Part shown: positions 36,456-44,907 of the stretch, piece by piece
Layout: every line of letters starts with the position of its first letter
Numbering within the stretch: the first letter of the stretch is position 1
Assembly: GCA_001650955.1 (NCBI GenBank)
Contig: LXYP01000006.1
Coordinates: forward strand, 169,244 to 233,243
Direction of reading: 5' to 3'
Origin: Sphingomonadales bacterium EhC05
GTDB taxonomy: Bacteria; Pseudomonadota; Alphaproteobacteria; Sphingomonadales; Sphingomonadaceae
DNA: 64,000 nucleotides
Program-made: the position numbers and the translations under genes
The notes under the pieces: generated by a model
Seen by the model: the letters and a program-made list of their open reading frames with translations, nothing else
What the model was told of the DNA's origin: nothing
Database searches by the model: none

Positions 36456-38276
36456 ATGAAGCTTCTATTGTTACGAACGACCGCAGCATTGCTCGTTGCC
36501 CCGACATCGATTTTTGGCTTTGCCGCAACCGCTTCGTCGACAGAAACTTCTGATATGGCTGAGGCCGATGTAGATGCCAAGCTGGCAGAATTTTTCAAGG
36601 AATATGATGATCAAGAGCTCAGCTTCTCTCCTCTTTCCAAGGCCTATCGTGGAATACGTGATGCTGATTATGGCAAGTGGAATGATCCCAGCGAAGCGGC
36701 GGAAATTGCCAATTATGAGCGTGGCCAGGCCGCTCTCGCCAAAATGGAAGCGGAGTTTGACAAGGACAGATTGAGCGAATCAAGCCAATTGAGTTATCGT
36801 TTGTTTCAGGCGCGCGCGGAAAGCTCCCGCAAAGCATTTCCGTTCCGCCGGAATGATTATGTCTTTGACCAGATGAACGGCGCACAAAGTCAGATACCGG
36901 CCTTCATGATCAACATTCATCGCGTGGCCAATATAGCGGATGCGGGTGCCTATGTCAGTCGGCTCTATGGTGTGGGCCCGCTGATAGAGTCTTTGGTCGC
37001 GCAGTCGGCTGATCGTGCCAATGATGGAATCATGGTGCCCGACTGGGTGTTCCCCTATGTCATCAGCGATGCTCAAAATGTGATCAGCGGCGCGCCATTT
37101 ACCGAGGGGGATGACTCACCGATATTTGAAGATCTGAAGAAAAAGGTGAATGCTCTCGATATCAGTGAAAGTGAAAAATCGGACCTGATCGCGCGTGGCA
37201 AAGAAGCGCTGACGGACAGTTTGAAACCCGCTTATGAGAAGCTCATATCCGAGATGGAACGGCAGCAGAAAATGGCCGGTGACGGTGATGGTGTCTGGCG
37301 CTTCGAGAATGGCGCCGCTTATTATGCGGAACGGTTGCAAAATTACACCACAACAGATCTAACCGCGGATGAAATTCACCAGATCGGTCTCGATAATGTT
37401 GCCCGCATTCACGATTTGATGCGCAAGATAATGGCGGATGTCGGTTTCGAGGGAAGCTTGCAGGAGTTTTTCGTTCATCTGCGGACCGGCGATCAATATT
37501 TTCACACCAGTCGCGAAGATTATTTGGCCGAAGCCAAGGCCAAGCTTGCGGAAATGGAAAAGAAGCTACCTGAATTTTTCAACACATTGCCCGATGCGCC
37601 TTTCGTCATCAAACCGGTCGAAGCGTTTCGGGAGAAGTCTGCAGGCAAGGCTTTCTATCAAAGTCCTGCGCCCGATGGCTCGCGGCCGGGCACCTATTAT
37701 GTGAATCTATATGATCTCAAAAGCATGTCAAAAACCGAACTTGAAGCGCTAGCTTATCATGAGGCTTTGCCTGGACATCATCTGCAGCGCGCAATCCAGA
37801 CGGAATTGGGCGACCTCCCTGCCTTCCGCAAATTTGGCGGAGTGACAGCCTATTCGGAAGGATGGGGGCTATATACTGAAGAGCTCGGTAAAGACATGGG
37901 CTTTTATAACGATCCCTATTCCGACTTTGGCCGGCTCGGCATGGAGCTTTGGCGCGCGTGTCGTCTGGTCGTTGATACCGGAATACATGACAAAAAATGG
38001 AGCCGTGAGAAAGCTATTCAATATCTCACGGATAACACACCCAATCCAGACGGCGATATCCGGAAAGCGATCGAGCGATATATCGTCTATCCAGGGCAAG
38101 CGACTGCCTACATGATTGGAAAGCTCAAGATTCTTGAGTTGAGGGAACGCGCCCAGTCCAAGTTGGGCGATCGATTCACGATGGGTGATTTCCACGATAT
38201 CATACTGAAAAGTGGTCCGGTTCCTCTCAATATCATGGAAGAACGTATAGATCATTGGATTGCCTCTGAGATGTAG
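36456..38276 (+). CDS. DUF885 metallopeptidase-like periplasmic protein
   Basis: The 606-residue protein has a signal peptide (LLLLRTTAALLVAPTSIFGFAATA) and a DUF885 domain. The zinc site is EALAYHEALPGHHLQRAI, an HExxxGHH variant, followed by AYSEGWGLYTEELGKDMG with a downstream Glu ligand. The domain is mostly helical, like neurolysin/thermolysin-superfamily peptidases; substrates are largely unknown. It ends with IMEERIDHWIASEM, common in the family. A strong terminator lies about 160 bases downstream. Confidence 0.9.
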   Translation: MKLLLLRTTAALLVAPTSIFGFAATASSTETSDMAEADVDAKLAEFFKEYDDQELSFSPLSKAYRGIRDADYGKWNDPSEAAEIANYERGQAALAKMEAEFDKDRLSESSQLSYRLFQARAESSRKAFPFRRNDYVFDQMNGAQSQIPAFMINIHRVANIADAGAYVSRLYGVGPLIESLVAQSADRANDGIMVPDWVFPYVISDAQNVISGAPFTEGDDSPIFEDLKKKVNALDISESEKSDLIARGKEALTDSLKPAYEKLISEMERQQKMAGDGDGVWRFENGAAYYAERLQNYTTTDLTADEIHQIGLDNVARIHDLMRKIMADVGFEGSLQEFFVHLRTGDQYFHTSREDYLAEAKAKLAEMEKKLPEFFNTLPDAPFVIKPVEAFREKSAGKAFYQSPAPDGSRPGTYYVNLYDLKSMSKTELEALAYHEALPGHHLQRAIQTELGDLPAFRKFGGVTAYSEGWGLYTEELGKDMGFYNDPYSDFGRLGMELWRACRLVVDTGIHDKKWSREKAIQYLTDNTPNPDGDIRKAIERYIVYPGQATAYMIGKLKILELRERAQSKLGDRFTMGDFHDIILKSGPVPLNIMEERIDHWIASEM

Positions 38277-38432
38277 GCCCGGAGCGGGCAGCTGCCGTAA
38301 TTTGTCATCAGACATGTCAAAAAGCGTCGTTTTTGTCCAATCAACCCAAATAGATCCATGCATATAACGGCGTTGCGACCCGAAGGGCTCGTGCCATGGA
38401 TTATTCTGTGGTTACGCAGTTCTTTTCCTTAT

Positions 38433-38467
38433 TGGCCTGACTATTTTCTAGTCAGGCCATTTTTTTC
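38433..38467 (+). terminator. Intrinsic terminator downstream of the DUF885 gene
   Basis: The stem TGGCCTGACTA (38433-38443) pairs perfectly with TAGTCAGGCCA (38449-38459) around a TTTTC loop and is followed by a seven-base T tract. No gene lies between it and 38276, where the DUF885 stop codon is. Confidence 0.93.
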
Positions 38468-38541
38468 CTTTGAGTTTCAGCTATAAAGGCGCATCATTTG
38501 GCAATCTGGTGCGTTAGAGAACCAGTCAAAGGGGATGCCCG

Positions 38542-39384
38542 TTGGTTAGTTTGAGATATTTCGCGCCTGCAGAAGATGTCCGGGACCTGGTTTCCGTATA
38601 TTATCTGTTTGAATTGAGCGCGCCAAAATTTGTCGACAATGAGCGGGCCGCCATCGCCCAGTTGCGGTTCATCCTGGAGGGTGATGGTCACCTCAGCTTC
38701 GCCAATGGATCTTCATTTCCAGTGGCCGACGCGATGTTGGTTGGGCCATCAACCGGAGCGATGCGATTTGACGTCAATGGGCCGTTCCGCATGTTCGGAG
38801 TCGGGGTTCTTCCGGGAGGATGGGCGATTTCCACCAAGAAATCTGCGGCTGATTATGCGGATATGGCGATCCCGGCAAGTGACGTATTTTCTCAGGAGAT
38901 CGACAAGAATCTGGATGTATTGCGCGCCTGCAAATCACCGGAAGAAATGGTCGCCTGGGCGGACAAGATATATCGAGATTTGAAAGTCCGGCTGAAACCG
39001 GAAACTGCAGCCTTTGCGAAAATGGTGGATGAATGGCTATCGTCGGAACCCTCTCCGCCGGTCAGCGCGTTGATGGCGCGTTCGACGCAAAGTTCGCGAC
39101 AGGTCCTGCGCATGGTCAACAAACTCTATGGCATGCCCCCCAAATATCTCGCGCGCAAATATCGCGCGTTGCGCGCCGCAAGAGCTTATGCCGAGAATAA
39201 TGAGGATGAGCTGGACGAACTGGTCGACGCTTTTTACGATCAGTCGCATATGATCCGCGAAGTGAAGTATTTCGCCGGCGTCACGCCGACCCAATTGCGG
39301 GTCAAGGAAGGCGAAACCGCCCGTCTGATCGACAAGCGCGGGGCGTTGAGAGGCAAGGTGACGCCGCTGGTTTCCGAAACCTGA
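38542..39384 (+). CDS. AraC-like transcriptional regulator
   Basis: The 280-residue protein has an N-terminal AraC-like sensory region (QLRFILEGDGHLSFANGSS...FGVGVLPGGWAI) and a C-terminal two-helix-turn-helix domain (SSRQVLRMVNKLYGMPPKYLARKYRALRAAR...DQSHMIREVKYFAGVTPTQLR). The FYDQSHMIREVKYFAG part is the second HTH of AraC proteins. The start codon is TTG at 38542, six bases after AAAGGGGAT. The gene stands alone before the suf operon; the effector and targets are unknown. Confidence 0.85.
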   Translation: MVSLRYFAPAEDVRDLVSVYYLFELSAPKFVDNERAAIAQLRFILEGDGHLSFANGSSFPVADAMLVGPSTGAMRFDVNGPFRMFGVGVLPGGWAISTKKSAADYADMAIPASDVFSQEIDKNLDVLRACKSPEEMVAWADKIYRDLKVRLKPETAAFAKMVDEWLSSEPSPPVSALMARSTQSSRQVLRMVNKLYGMPPKYLARKYRALRAARAYAENNEDELDELVDAFYDQSHMIREVKYFAGVTPTQLRVKEGETARLIDKRGALRGKVTPLVSET

Positions 39385-39454
39385 TTGGAGGCGTTGGAGG
39401 CGGCTATGCCTTTTAATAGGCGGTCTTTCCGGGTCAGACTATTGCAATGTTGGA

Positions 39455-39481
39455 TAAACAAGACTAATTTAGTCTTGTTTA
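39455..39481. promoter_or_regulatory. Palindromic operator of the suf regulator
   Basis: TAAACAAGACTAA is followed by one T and its exact inverted complement, giving a perfect 27-base palindrome 28 bases before the Rrf2-type regulator start. Its size and position fit an autoregulatory operator for an Rrf2 dimer (IscR/SufR type). TTGCAA at 39432-39437 lies at about -35 distance upstream, so the palindrome would overlap the -10 region and repress by blocking polymerase. The binding protein is inferred. Confidence 0.8.
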
Positions 39482-39509
39482 GATTTTCACCCCTAGCGAT
39501 TCGAGAAAT

Positions 39510-39965
39510 ATGCGCCTGTCCAACCTCGCCGACTATGCCGTAGTCCTGATGTCCGCAGCCGCGCGACATTGCGGCGCGTCTTTGCTCGCTGAGGGCAAGC
39601 TGAACGCCGCCAAATTGGCGACCGAGACCGGCGTGCCCCTGCCGACTGCGAAGAAGCTGGTGAGCAAACTCACCACCGCGGGATTGATCGAATCGACTCG
39701 CGGCATTGGTGGCGGCATCCGACTCGCCCGTCCCCCGTCATCGATCAGCCTTGCCGATATTGTCGAGGCCGTCGAAGGCCCGCTGGCGATTACCAGCTGC
39801 ACGATTGACGGCAATCATGATTGCGCGCTCGAAGGTAGCTGCACGGTGAAGCCCCATTGGGGCGTAGTGAACCGAACGATTAGAAAAGCACTGGACGATG
39901 TCAGTCTTGCGAGTCTGTCAGATGCCCCTGCCGCCCTCAAAATTCGAATAATGGAAAAAGCATAA
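39510..39965 (+). CDS. Rrf2-family Fe-S regulator of the suf operon (IscR/SufR-like)
   Basis: The 151-residue winged-helix protein begins [20 protein letters not shown], the Rrf2 N-terminus. Recognition helix region: [42 protein letters not shown]. Three Cys (Cys97, Cys105, Cys111) in [16 protein letters not shown] match the cluster ligands of IscR-type sensors, with a possible His at 103. It senses Fe-S cluster status and should control suf expression through the palindrome just upstream. It overlaps the sufB start (TAATG at 39963-39967). Confidence 0.9.
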   Translation: MRLSNLADYAVVLMSAAARHCGASLLAEGKLNAAKLATETGVPLPTAKKLVSKLTTAGLIESTRGIGGGIRLARPPSSISLADIVEAVEGPLAITSCTIDGNHDCALEGSCTVKPHWGVVNRTIRKALDDVSLASLSDAPAALKIRIMEKA

Positions 39966-41473
39966 TGACCGAAGATGTCAAAACTTCTGACTATGACGCC
40001 GAACGGGCGGAAATGAACGCCGAGGCCCAGGAAGCCGTCGACAAGGCGAGCAGCTATGAATTTGGCTGGTCATCCGACATAGAGCAGGACTTCGCGCCCA
40101 AGGGTCTGAACGAAGACACGGTGCGGTTCATCTCCGGCAAGAAGGGCGAGCCCGAGTGGATGCTCGACTGGCGCCTCAAGGCGTTCCGGATGTGGGAAAA
40201 GATGGAGACTCCGGATTGGGCCAAGCTCGAGATTCCGATGATCGACTATCAGGATGCCTATTATTATGCCGAACCGAAGGCGAAGGAGAAGCTCGGCAGT
40301 CTCGATGAAGTCGATCCCGAAATATTGCGGGTTTACGAGAAGCTCGGCATTCCGATTGAGGAGCAGAAGGTTCTCGCCGGCGTCGAAGGCGCGCGCAAGG
40401 TTGCCGTGGATGCCGTATTTGACAGTGTGTCCGTCGCCACCACCTTCCGCAAGGAGCTCGAAGACGCAGGCGTGATCTTCCGCTCGATCAGCGAAGCGAT
40501 CAAGGAATATCCCGAGCTGGTCAAAAAATATCTCGGCAAGGTCGTGCCGATGCACGACAATTATTTCGCGACGCTCAACTGCGCTGTGTTTAGCGACGGA
40601 ACCTTTGTCTATATCCCCAAGGGCGTCAAATGCCCGATGGAGCTCTCCACCTATTTCCGGATCAATGCGGAAAATACCGGACAGTTCGAGCGGACGCTGA
40701 TTGTCGCCGAAGAAGGCTCTTATGTCTCCTATCTCGAGGGCTGCACCGCGCCGATGCGCGACGAGAATCAGCTCCACGCCGCGGTCGTCGAACTGGTCGC
40801 GATGGATGATGCGGAGATCAAATATTCGACTGTCCAGAACTGGTATCCCGGCGACGAAAATGGCAAGGGCGGCATCTATAATTTCGTCACCAAGCGCGGT
40901 CTGTGCCAAGGCAAGAATAGCAAGATCAGCTGGACCCAGGTCGAGACCGGCAGCGCGGTGACCTGGAAATATCCAAGCTGCGTCTTGAACGGCGAGAATA
41001 GCGTTGGTGAATTCTACTCGGTCGCGCTGACCAACAATTATCAGCAAGCCGATACCGGCACCAAGATGATCCACAATGGCAAGAACACCCGTTCGACCAT
41101 CATCTCCAAAGGGATTAGCGCCGGGCATAGCGACAATACCTATCGCGGTCTCGTGCGGGTCGGTCCCAATGCTGAAAATGTGCGGAATTTTACCCAGTGC
41201 GACAGTCTGCTGCTCGGTGACCAGTCAGGCGCGCATACCGTGCCCTATATCGAGGTCAAAAATCCGACTGCAACGATCGAGCATGAAGCGACGACCAGCA
41301 AGATCAGCGATGACCAGATGTTCTACGCCCAGCAACGCGGCCTCGATGGAGAGGCCGCGGTCAGCCTGATCGTCAACGGCTTTGCCAAGGATGTGATGAA
41401 ACAGCTGCCGATGGAATTTGCGGTCGAAGCGCAGAAATTGCTGGCGATCAGTCTTGAGGGGAGCGTGGGGTGA
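39965..41473 (+). CDS. sufB: Fe-S cluster scaffold protein SufB
   Basis: The 502-residue protein is full-length SufB. Family stretches are [92 protein letters not shown] and [19 protein letters not shown], with Cys residues in the C-terminal beta-helix ([21 protein letters not shown]). With SufC and SufD it builds clusters using sulfur from SufS. It is the first structural gene after the regulator and starts in the TAATG overlap. Confidence 0.97.
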   Translation: MTEDVKTSDYDAERAEMNAEAQEAVDKASSYEFGWSSDIEQDFAPKGLNEDTVRFISGKKGEPEWMLDWRLKAFRMWEKMETPDWAKLEIPMIDYQDAYYYAEPKAKEKLGSLDEVDPEILRVYEKLGIPIEEQKVLAGVEGARKVAVDAVFDSVSVATTFRKELEDAGVIFRSISEAIKEYPELVKKYLGKVVPMHDNYFATLNCAVFSDGTFVYIPKGVKCPMELSTYFRINAENTGQFERTLIVAEEGSYVSYLEGCTAPMRDENQLHAAVVELVAMDDAEIKYSTVQNWYPGDENGKGGIYNFVTKRGLCQGKNSKISWTQVETGSAVTWKYPSCVLNGENSVGEFYSVALTNNYQQADTGTKMIHNGKNTRSTIISKGISAGHSDNTYRGLVRVGPNAENVRNFTQCDSLLLGDQSGAHTVPYIEVKNPTATIEHEATTSKISDDQMFYAQQRGLDGEAAVSLIVNGFAKDVMKQLPMEFAVEAQKLLAISLEGSVG

Positions 41474-41493
41474 TGCTTTGCGTTTCCTCCCCT

Positions 41494-41587
41494 AGTCATG
41501 CTGAACTTGTTTCAGCATCCACCGTGCGTCAATCAAAGCCTCCGCGTTTGGATGGATGGACCCTGAAACAAGTTCAGGGTGACGGGA
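41494..41587. repeat. Dispersed repeat family B, copy between sufB and sufC
   Basis: The left part has a small hairpin (ATGCTGAA cttgt TTCAGCAT) and the right part, ACCCTGAAACAAGTTCAGGGT, forms a second one. Related copies with the same left hairpin are at 50324 and 51574. It begins 20 bases after the sufB stop and lies inside the operon. Confidence 0.85.
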
Positions 41588-41615
41588 TGGTGTTTTTGTT
41601 GGAGAAATTGGACTG

Positions 41616-41798
41616 ATGCCGCGCCGCGATTCCAAGTTTGATGATGAAACCACGGTCGAACCATCTTTCTCAGATGGCCCTCTCGGCGAGAAATTTGTCC
41701 GCAGAGAAACCGATCTGACAGAGAAGATAAATGGCGCACTCGTCGAAGATACATCCAAAGAATTCGTAATTGAAAAGAAGAAAAATGCTAAAAATTGA
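41616..41798 (+). CDS. Possible 60-residue protein between sufB and sufC
   Basis: The frame encodes a charged 60-residue protein (MPRRDSKFDDETTVEPSFSDG...VIEKKKNAKN) with no membrane segment. TTGGAG lies 12 bases before the ATG. Its end overlaps the sufC start by 14 bases, a coupling pattern seen elsewhere in this window. I do not recognise a family. It could equally be leftover leader sequence behind the family B repeat; expression evidence is absent. Confidence 0.4.
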   Translation: MPRRDSKFDDETTVEPSFSDGPLGEKFVRRETDLTEKINGALVEDTSKEFVIEKKKNAKN

Positions 41799-42612
41799 AA
41801 ATCTCCACGCCACAGTTGGCGACACCGAAATCCTCAAAGGGCTTTCGCTCACACTCAACGCCGGCGAAATCCATGCGATCATGGGGCCCAATGGCGCGGG
41901 CAAGTCGACGCTCGCTTATGCGCTCGGCGGACGGCCCGGCTATGAAGTCACCAGCGGTTCAGTGGATTTCACCACCGCCGTTCGTGCTGAGCCTGTCGAA
42001 GCACAGGATGGTGAAGCGCCTGCCTCAGACCCTTCGACAAGCTCAGGGCGAACGGTGGATTTGCTCGATATGGACCCGCATGAGCGGGCCGCAGCGGGTA
42101 TCTTCCTCGGCTTCCAATATCCGGTCGAAATTCCCGGCGTGTCGAATCTGCAATTCCTGCGCGAAAGCCTCAATGCGCAGCGGACCAGTCGCGGTGAAGA
42201 CCCATTGTCCGGGGCCGAGTTTATCAAGCTCGCCAAGGAAAAGGCGGCGCTGCTCAAGATGGACATGGATATGCTCAAACGGGCGGTCAATGTCGGCTTT
42301 TCCGGCGGCGAGAAAAAGCGCAACGAGATGGTCCAGATGGGCATCATCAATCCCAAGCTGGCGATCCTCGACGAGACCGACAGCGGCCTCGACATTGACG
42401 CGCTACGCACCGTGGGTTCGGGTATCAACGCGATCATGCGCAAGCCCGACAAAGCGGTCTTGCTGATCACCCATTATCAACGTTTGCTTGACGAAGTGAA
42501 ACCGGATTTTGTCCATGTCTTGGCCGATGGCCGGATTGTCAAAACCGGTGGACCGGAACTGGCGATTCAGCTTGAGAATGAAGGCTATGAAGCGATCGCG
42601 GAGGCGGCATGA
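41785..42612 (+). CDS. sufC: Fe-S assembly ATPase SufC with in-frame repeat insertion
   Basis: A 275-residue ABC ATPase: Walker A GPNGAGKST (residues 34-42), SufC-specific GIFLGFQYPVEIPGVSNLQFLR, signature FSGGEKKRNEMVQMG and Walker B LAILDETDSGLDID. Typical SufC is about 250 residues. The excess maps to residues 64-90 (TAVRAEPVEAQDG...STSSGRT), which are encoded by a family A repeat (41978-42055). The frame stays open across it. It replaces a surface loop after GYEVTSGSVDF, so the ATPase core should be unaffected. The ATG at 41785 has AAGAAG upstream. Confidence 0.96.
   Translation: MLKIENLHATVGDTEILKGLSLTLNAGEIHAIMGPNGAGKSTLAYALGGRPGYEVTSGSVDFTTAVRAEPVEAQDGEAPASDPSTSSGRTVDLLDMDPHERAAAGIFLGFQYPVEIPGVSNLQFLRESLNAQRTSRGEDPLSGAEFIKLAKEKAALLKMDMDMLKRAVNVGFSGGEKKRNEMVQMGIINPKLAILDETDSGLDIDALRTVGSGINAIMRKPDKAVLLITHYQRLLDEVKPDFVHVLADGRIVKTGGPELAIQLENEGYEAIAEAA
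41978..42055. repeat. Family A repeat inside sufC
   Basis: Left arm CCGTTCGTGCTGAGCCTGTCG and right arm CGACAAGCTCAGGGCGAACGG are inverted complements, as in the intergenic copies at 19896 and 52624. The element is translated in frame within sufC, and both arms are well preserved, implying a recent insertion. Confidence 0.9.
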
Positions 42613-42629
42613 TGGTGTCTGCTCAAAAT

Positions 42630-42824
42630 TTCCTCCCTGTCGCGCAGCGATGGGGAGGTGGCAGCAGCAAAGCTGCTGACGGAGGGGCTTTGCGCGCATT
42701 ACCCCTCCACCATGCTGCGCATGGTCCGGCGAGGGGAAGGTCAATCCCCCAGATTGACCTTGAATTGCTGGGAGTAATTCAACCCGACGCCACCCATGCC
42801 TTCGGCACAGGGAGGAAAATATGA
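42630..42824. repeat. CCTCCC-type palindromic repeat (family C) between sufC and sufD
   Basis: The stretch opens TCCTCCCTGTCGCGCAGCGA and continues with GGGGAGGTGGCAGCAGCAAAGC, GACGGAGGGGCTTTGCGC and CCCTCCACCATGCTGCGCAT. It is a chain of inverted G/C-rich arms of the kind common in sphingomonads. It fills almost the entire sufC-sufD gap. A related copy lies inside sufS at 43588. Confidence 0.8.
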
Positions 42825-43573
42825 ACGCTCCGCTTCCCACCAGGCGCGATGAGGCTTGGCGCTATGCCGACCTCAAAGCTCTCGAGCCGATTTGGCCAAA
42901 ACTCGCCGGCCCTGAGAAAATCAATGTGCCAGCAGGCGAAACCGTTTCACGCCAGATTGACGCGCTGACGGTTGTCGACGGCGTCGGCATGGTCGATCTC
43001 GATGTCACGATCGGCGACAAGGCGACATTCCAGATTCACGTGCTCGCGCATAATGCCGACTATGGCCGGATTCAGGTCAAGGCGACCTTGGGCAATGGCT
43101 CTCATTTTGAACTCGGCGGCGCGATATTGGGATCAGGCTCCCAGACGCTGGAAATCGTCACCGAAACCATCCATGCCGAGCCAAACGCGACCTCCAACCA
43201 GGTCGTCCGCTCGGTCTTGGCGGGCAAGGCCGTCGGCAGTTTTCTCGGCAAGATCAATGTCGCGCGCCACGCGCAGAAAACCGATGCGGCCCAATCGGTC
43301 AAGTCGATGCTGCTCGATCGCGGCGCGACCGCCAATGCCAAGCCGGAGCTTGAAATTTTTGCCGATGATGTGAAATGCGCCCATGGCGCGACCGTCGGCG
43401 AGCTCGACAAGCAGGCACTCTTCTACATGGCTTCGCGCGGAATCACGCCGGCGCTGGCGAAAAAGCTAATGCTGCAGGCGTTTATTGCCGATGCCTTTGT
43501 GTCGGTCGCCGATGATACGGAGCGCGAGGCGATCGAGAGCAAGGCGCTCGAGGTTCTGGAGGCCCTGTCGTGA
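42821..43573 (+). CDS. sufD: Fe-S assembly protein SufD
   Basis: The 250-residue protein begins MNAPLPTRRDEAWRYADLKALEPIW, the SufD N-terminus, and continues as a beta-helix with RGATANAKPELEIFADDVKCAHGATVGELDKQALFYMASRGI, the conserved SufB/SufD core signature. It lacks the extended N-terminal domain of E. coli SufD but is normal for Alphaproteobacteria. GGAGG lies before the ATG at 42821, in the right flank of the family C repeat, so that element supplies or preserves the ribosome site. It is coupled to sufS (GTGA overlap). Confidence 0.95.
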   Translation: MNAPLPTRRDEAWRYADLKALEPIWPKLAGPEKINVPAGETVSRQIDALTVVDGVGMVDLDVTIGDKATFQIHVLAHNADYGRIQVKATLGNGSHFELGGAILGSGSQTLEIVTETIHAEPNATSNQVVRSVLAGKAVGSFLGKINVARHAQKTDAAQSVKSMLLDRGATANAKPELEIFADDVKCAHGATVGELDKQALFYMASRGITPALAKKLMLQAFIADAFVSVADDTEREAIESKALEVLEALS

Positions 43574-44901
43574 GTGGGACTGCCAATATCCTCCCCATTG
43601 AAAATGGGGAGGGGGACCATCCGAAGGATGGTGGAGGGGCCAGTGCGGCATTCTCTAGAGGCCCCTCCGTCACGCCGCCAAGCGGCGCGCCACCTCCCCA
43701 CGCTTCGCGCAGGGAGGATTGGAGAGCCGACTTCCCAGGCATCCCCACCGACTGGCATTATCTCGACACCGCCGCGACGGCGCAGAAAGCCAAGCCTGTG
43801 CTCGACGCCATTGCCCGCGCTTATGGCCCGGATTATGCGACCGTCCATCGCGGCGTCTATGCCCGTTCGGCCAATATGACGATCGCCTATGAAGCCGCGC
43901 GCAAACGGGTTGCCGGCTTTCTGAACGCCGCGTCCGAAAATGAAATTGTCTTCACCAGCGGCGCGACCGACAGTATCAATCTGGTCGCCGAAAGCTGGGG
44001 TAGTAAGTTTGTCTCCAACGGCGACCGCATCATGCTGTCGCAGCTTGAGCATCATTCGAATATCGTGCCCTGGCAAATGCTCGCCGAGCGGGTCGGCGCG
44101 CATATTGATGTCGCGCCACTGACCGATGATGGCCAGATTGATCTTGACTGGATCGAAGACAATCTGACCGAACAGCATAAATTGGTCGCGCTTGCTCATG
44201 TCTCCAATGTGCTGGGCTCGTTGCTTGATGCAAAACGGGCCGCCGCGATCACGCATAAGGTTGGCGCCAAGCTGTTGCTTGACGGCTGCCAGGCCGCGCC
44301 GCGCCTGCCGGTCGATGTCCAGGATCTCGGTTGCGATTTTTACGTCTTTTCCGGCCATAAAATCTATGGCCCCACCGGCATTGGTGCTTTGTGGGCACCT
44401 TATGCAACGCTCGAAGCCATGCCGCCCTGGAAGGGCGGCGGGTCGATGATCGACCGGGTTTCATTTGATGGCACGACCTACGCGCCGCCGCCGGGCCGCT
44501 TTGAAGCGGGCACGCCGCATATTGCCGGTGTCGTCGGGCTGGACGCCGCGATTCAATATGTCGAGGAGATCGGGCTTGACGTCATTTCCGATCATGAAAA
44601 TGCGACTCTGGCCAAGGCGCGCGACGCGCTGTCGGGGATCAACTCGGTGCGGGTTTTTGGGCCCGACAAGAGCATGGGTATCCTCAGTTTCGCAATCGGT
44701 GACGTGCATCCGCATGATGTCGCCACTATATTGGACGAGGGCGGGGTTGCCATCCGTGCCGGCCATCATTGCGCGCAGCCTTTGATGGACTATCTCGGCG
44801 TGCCCGCAACCGCGCGGGCGAGCTTCGGGATTTACAGTGATGACAGCGATGTCGCGGCCCTGGTCGAAGGCATCGAGCGGGTCAGAAAGATTTTCGGGTA
44901 G
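43570..44901 (+). CDS. sufS: Cysteine desulfurase SufS with repeat-encoded N-terminal extension
   Basis: The 443-residue PLP enzyme holds the Schiff-base Lys264 (VFSGHKIYGP), HSNIVPWQ and active Cys401 in RAGHHCAQPLMD. SufS is usually about 410 residues. Residues ~6-48 (ILPIENGEGDHPKDGG...PPPHASRRED) are translated from a family C repeat; the normal N-terminus resumes at WRADFPGIPTDWHYLDTAATAQ. The start is GTG at 43570, overlapping the sufD stop; no in-frame start exists between the repeat and the conserved part, so the extension must be translated. It donates sulfur to SufBCD. Confidence 0.96.
   Translation: MSGTANILPIENGEGDHPKDGGGASAAFSRGPSVTPPSGAPPPHASRREDWRADFPGIPTDWHYLDTAATAQKAKPVLDAIARAYGPDYATVHRGVYARSANMTIAYEAARKRVAGFLNAASENEIVFTSGATDSINLVAESWGSKFVSNGDRIMLSQLEHHSNIVPWQMLAERVGAHIDVAPLTDDGQIDLDWIEDNLTEQHKLVALAHVSNVLGSLLDAKRAAAITHKVGAKLLLDGCQAAPRLPVDVQDLGCDFYVFSGHKIYGPTGIGALWAPYATLEAMPPWKGGGSMIDRVSFDGTTYAPPPGRFEAGTPHIAGVVGLDAAIQYVEEIGLDVISDHENATLAKARDALSGINSVRVFGPDKSMGILSFAIGDVHPHDVATILDEGGVAIRAGHHCAQPLMDYLGVPATARASFGIYSDDSDVAALVEGIERVRKIFG
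43588..43727. repeat. Family C palindromic repeat inside sufS
   Basis: TCCTCCCCATTGAAAATGGG opens the element, followed by GGTGGAGGGGCC, AGGCCCCTCC and CGCGCCACCTCCCC with a closing CAGGGAGGA. Multiple inverted arms match the family seen at 42630. It lies fully within the 5' end of sufS and keeps the reading frame. Confidence 0.85.
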
Positions 44902-44907
44902 GGAAAG

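Noticed and set aside
39398-39454. Possible second terminator or regulatory hairpin before the suf palindrome
   Set aside because: No stem of convincing length with a T tract was found.
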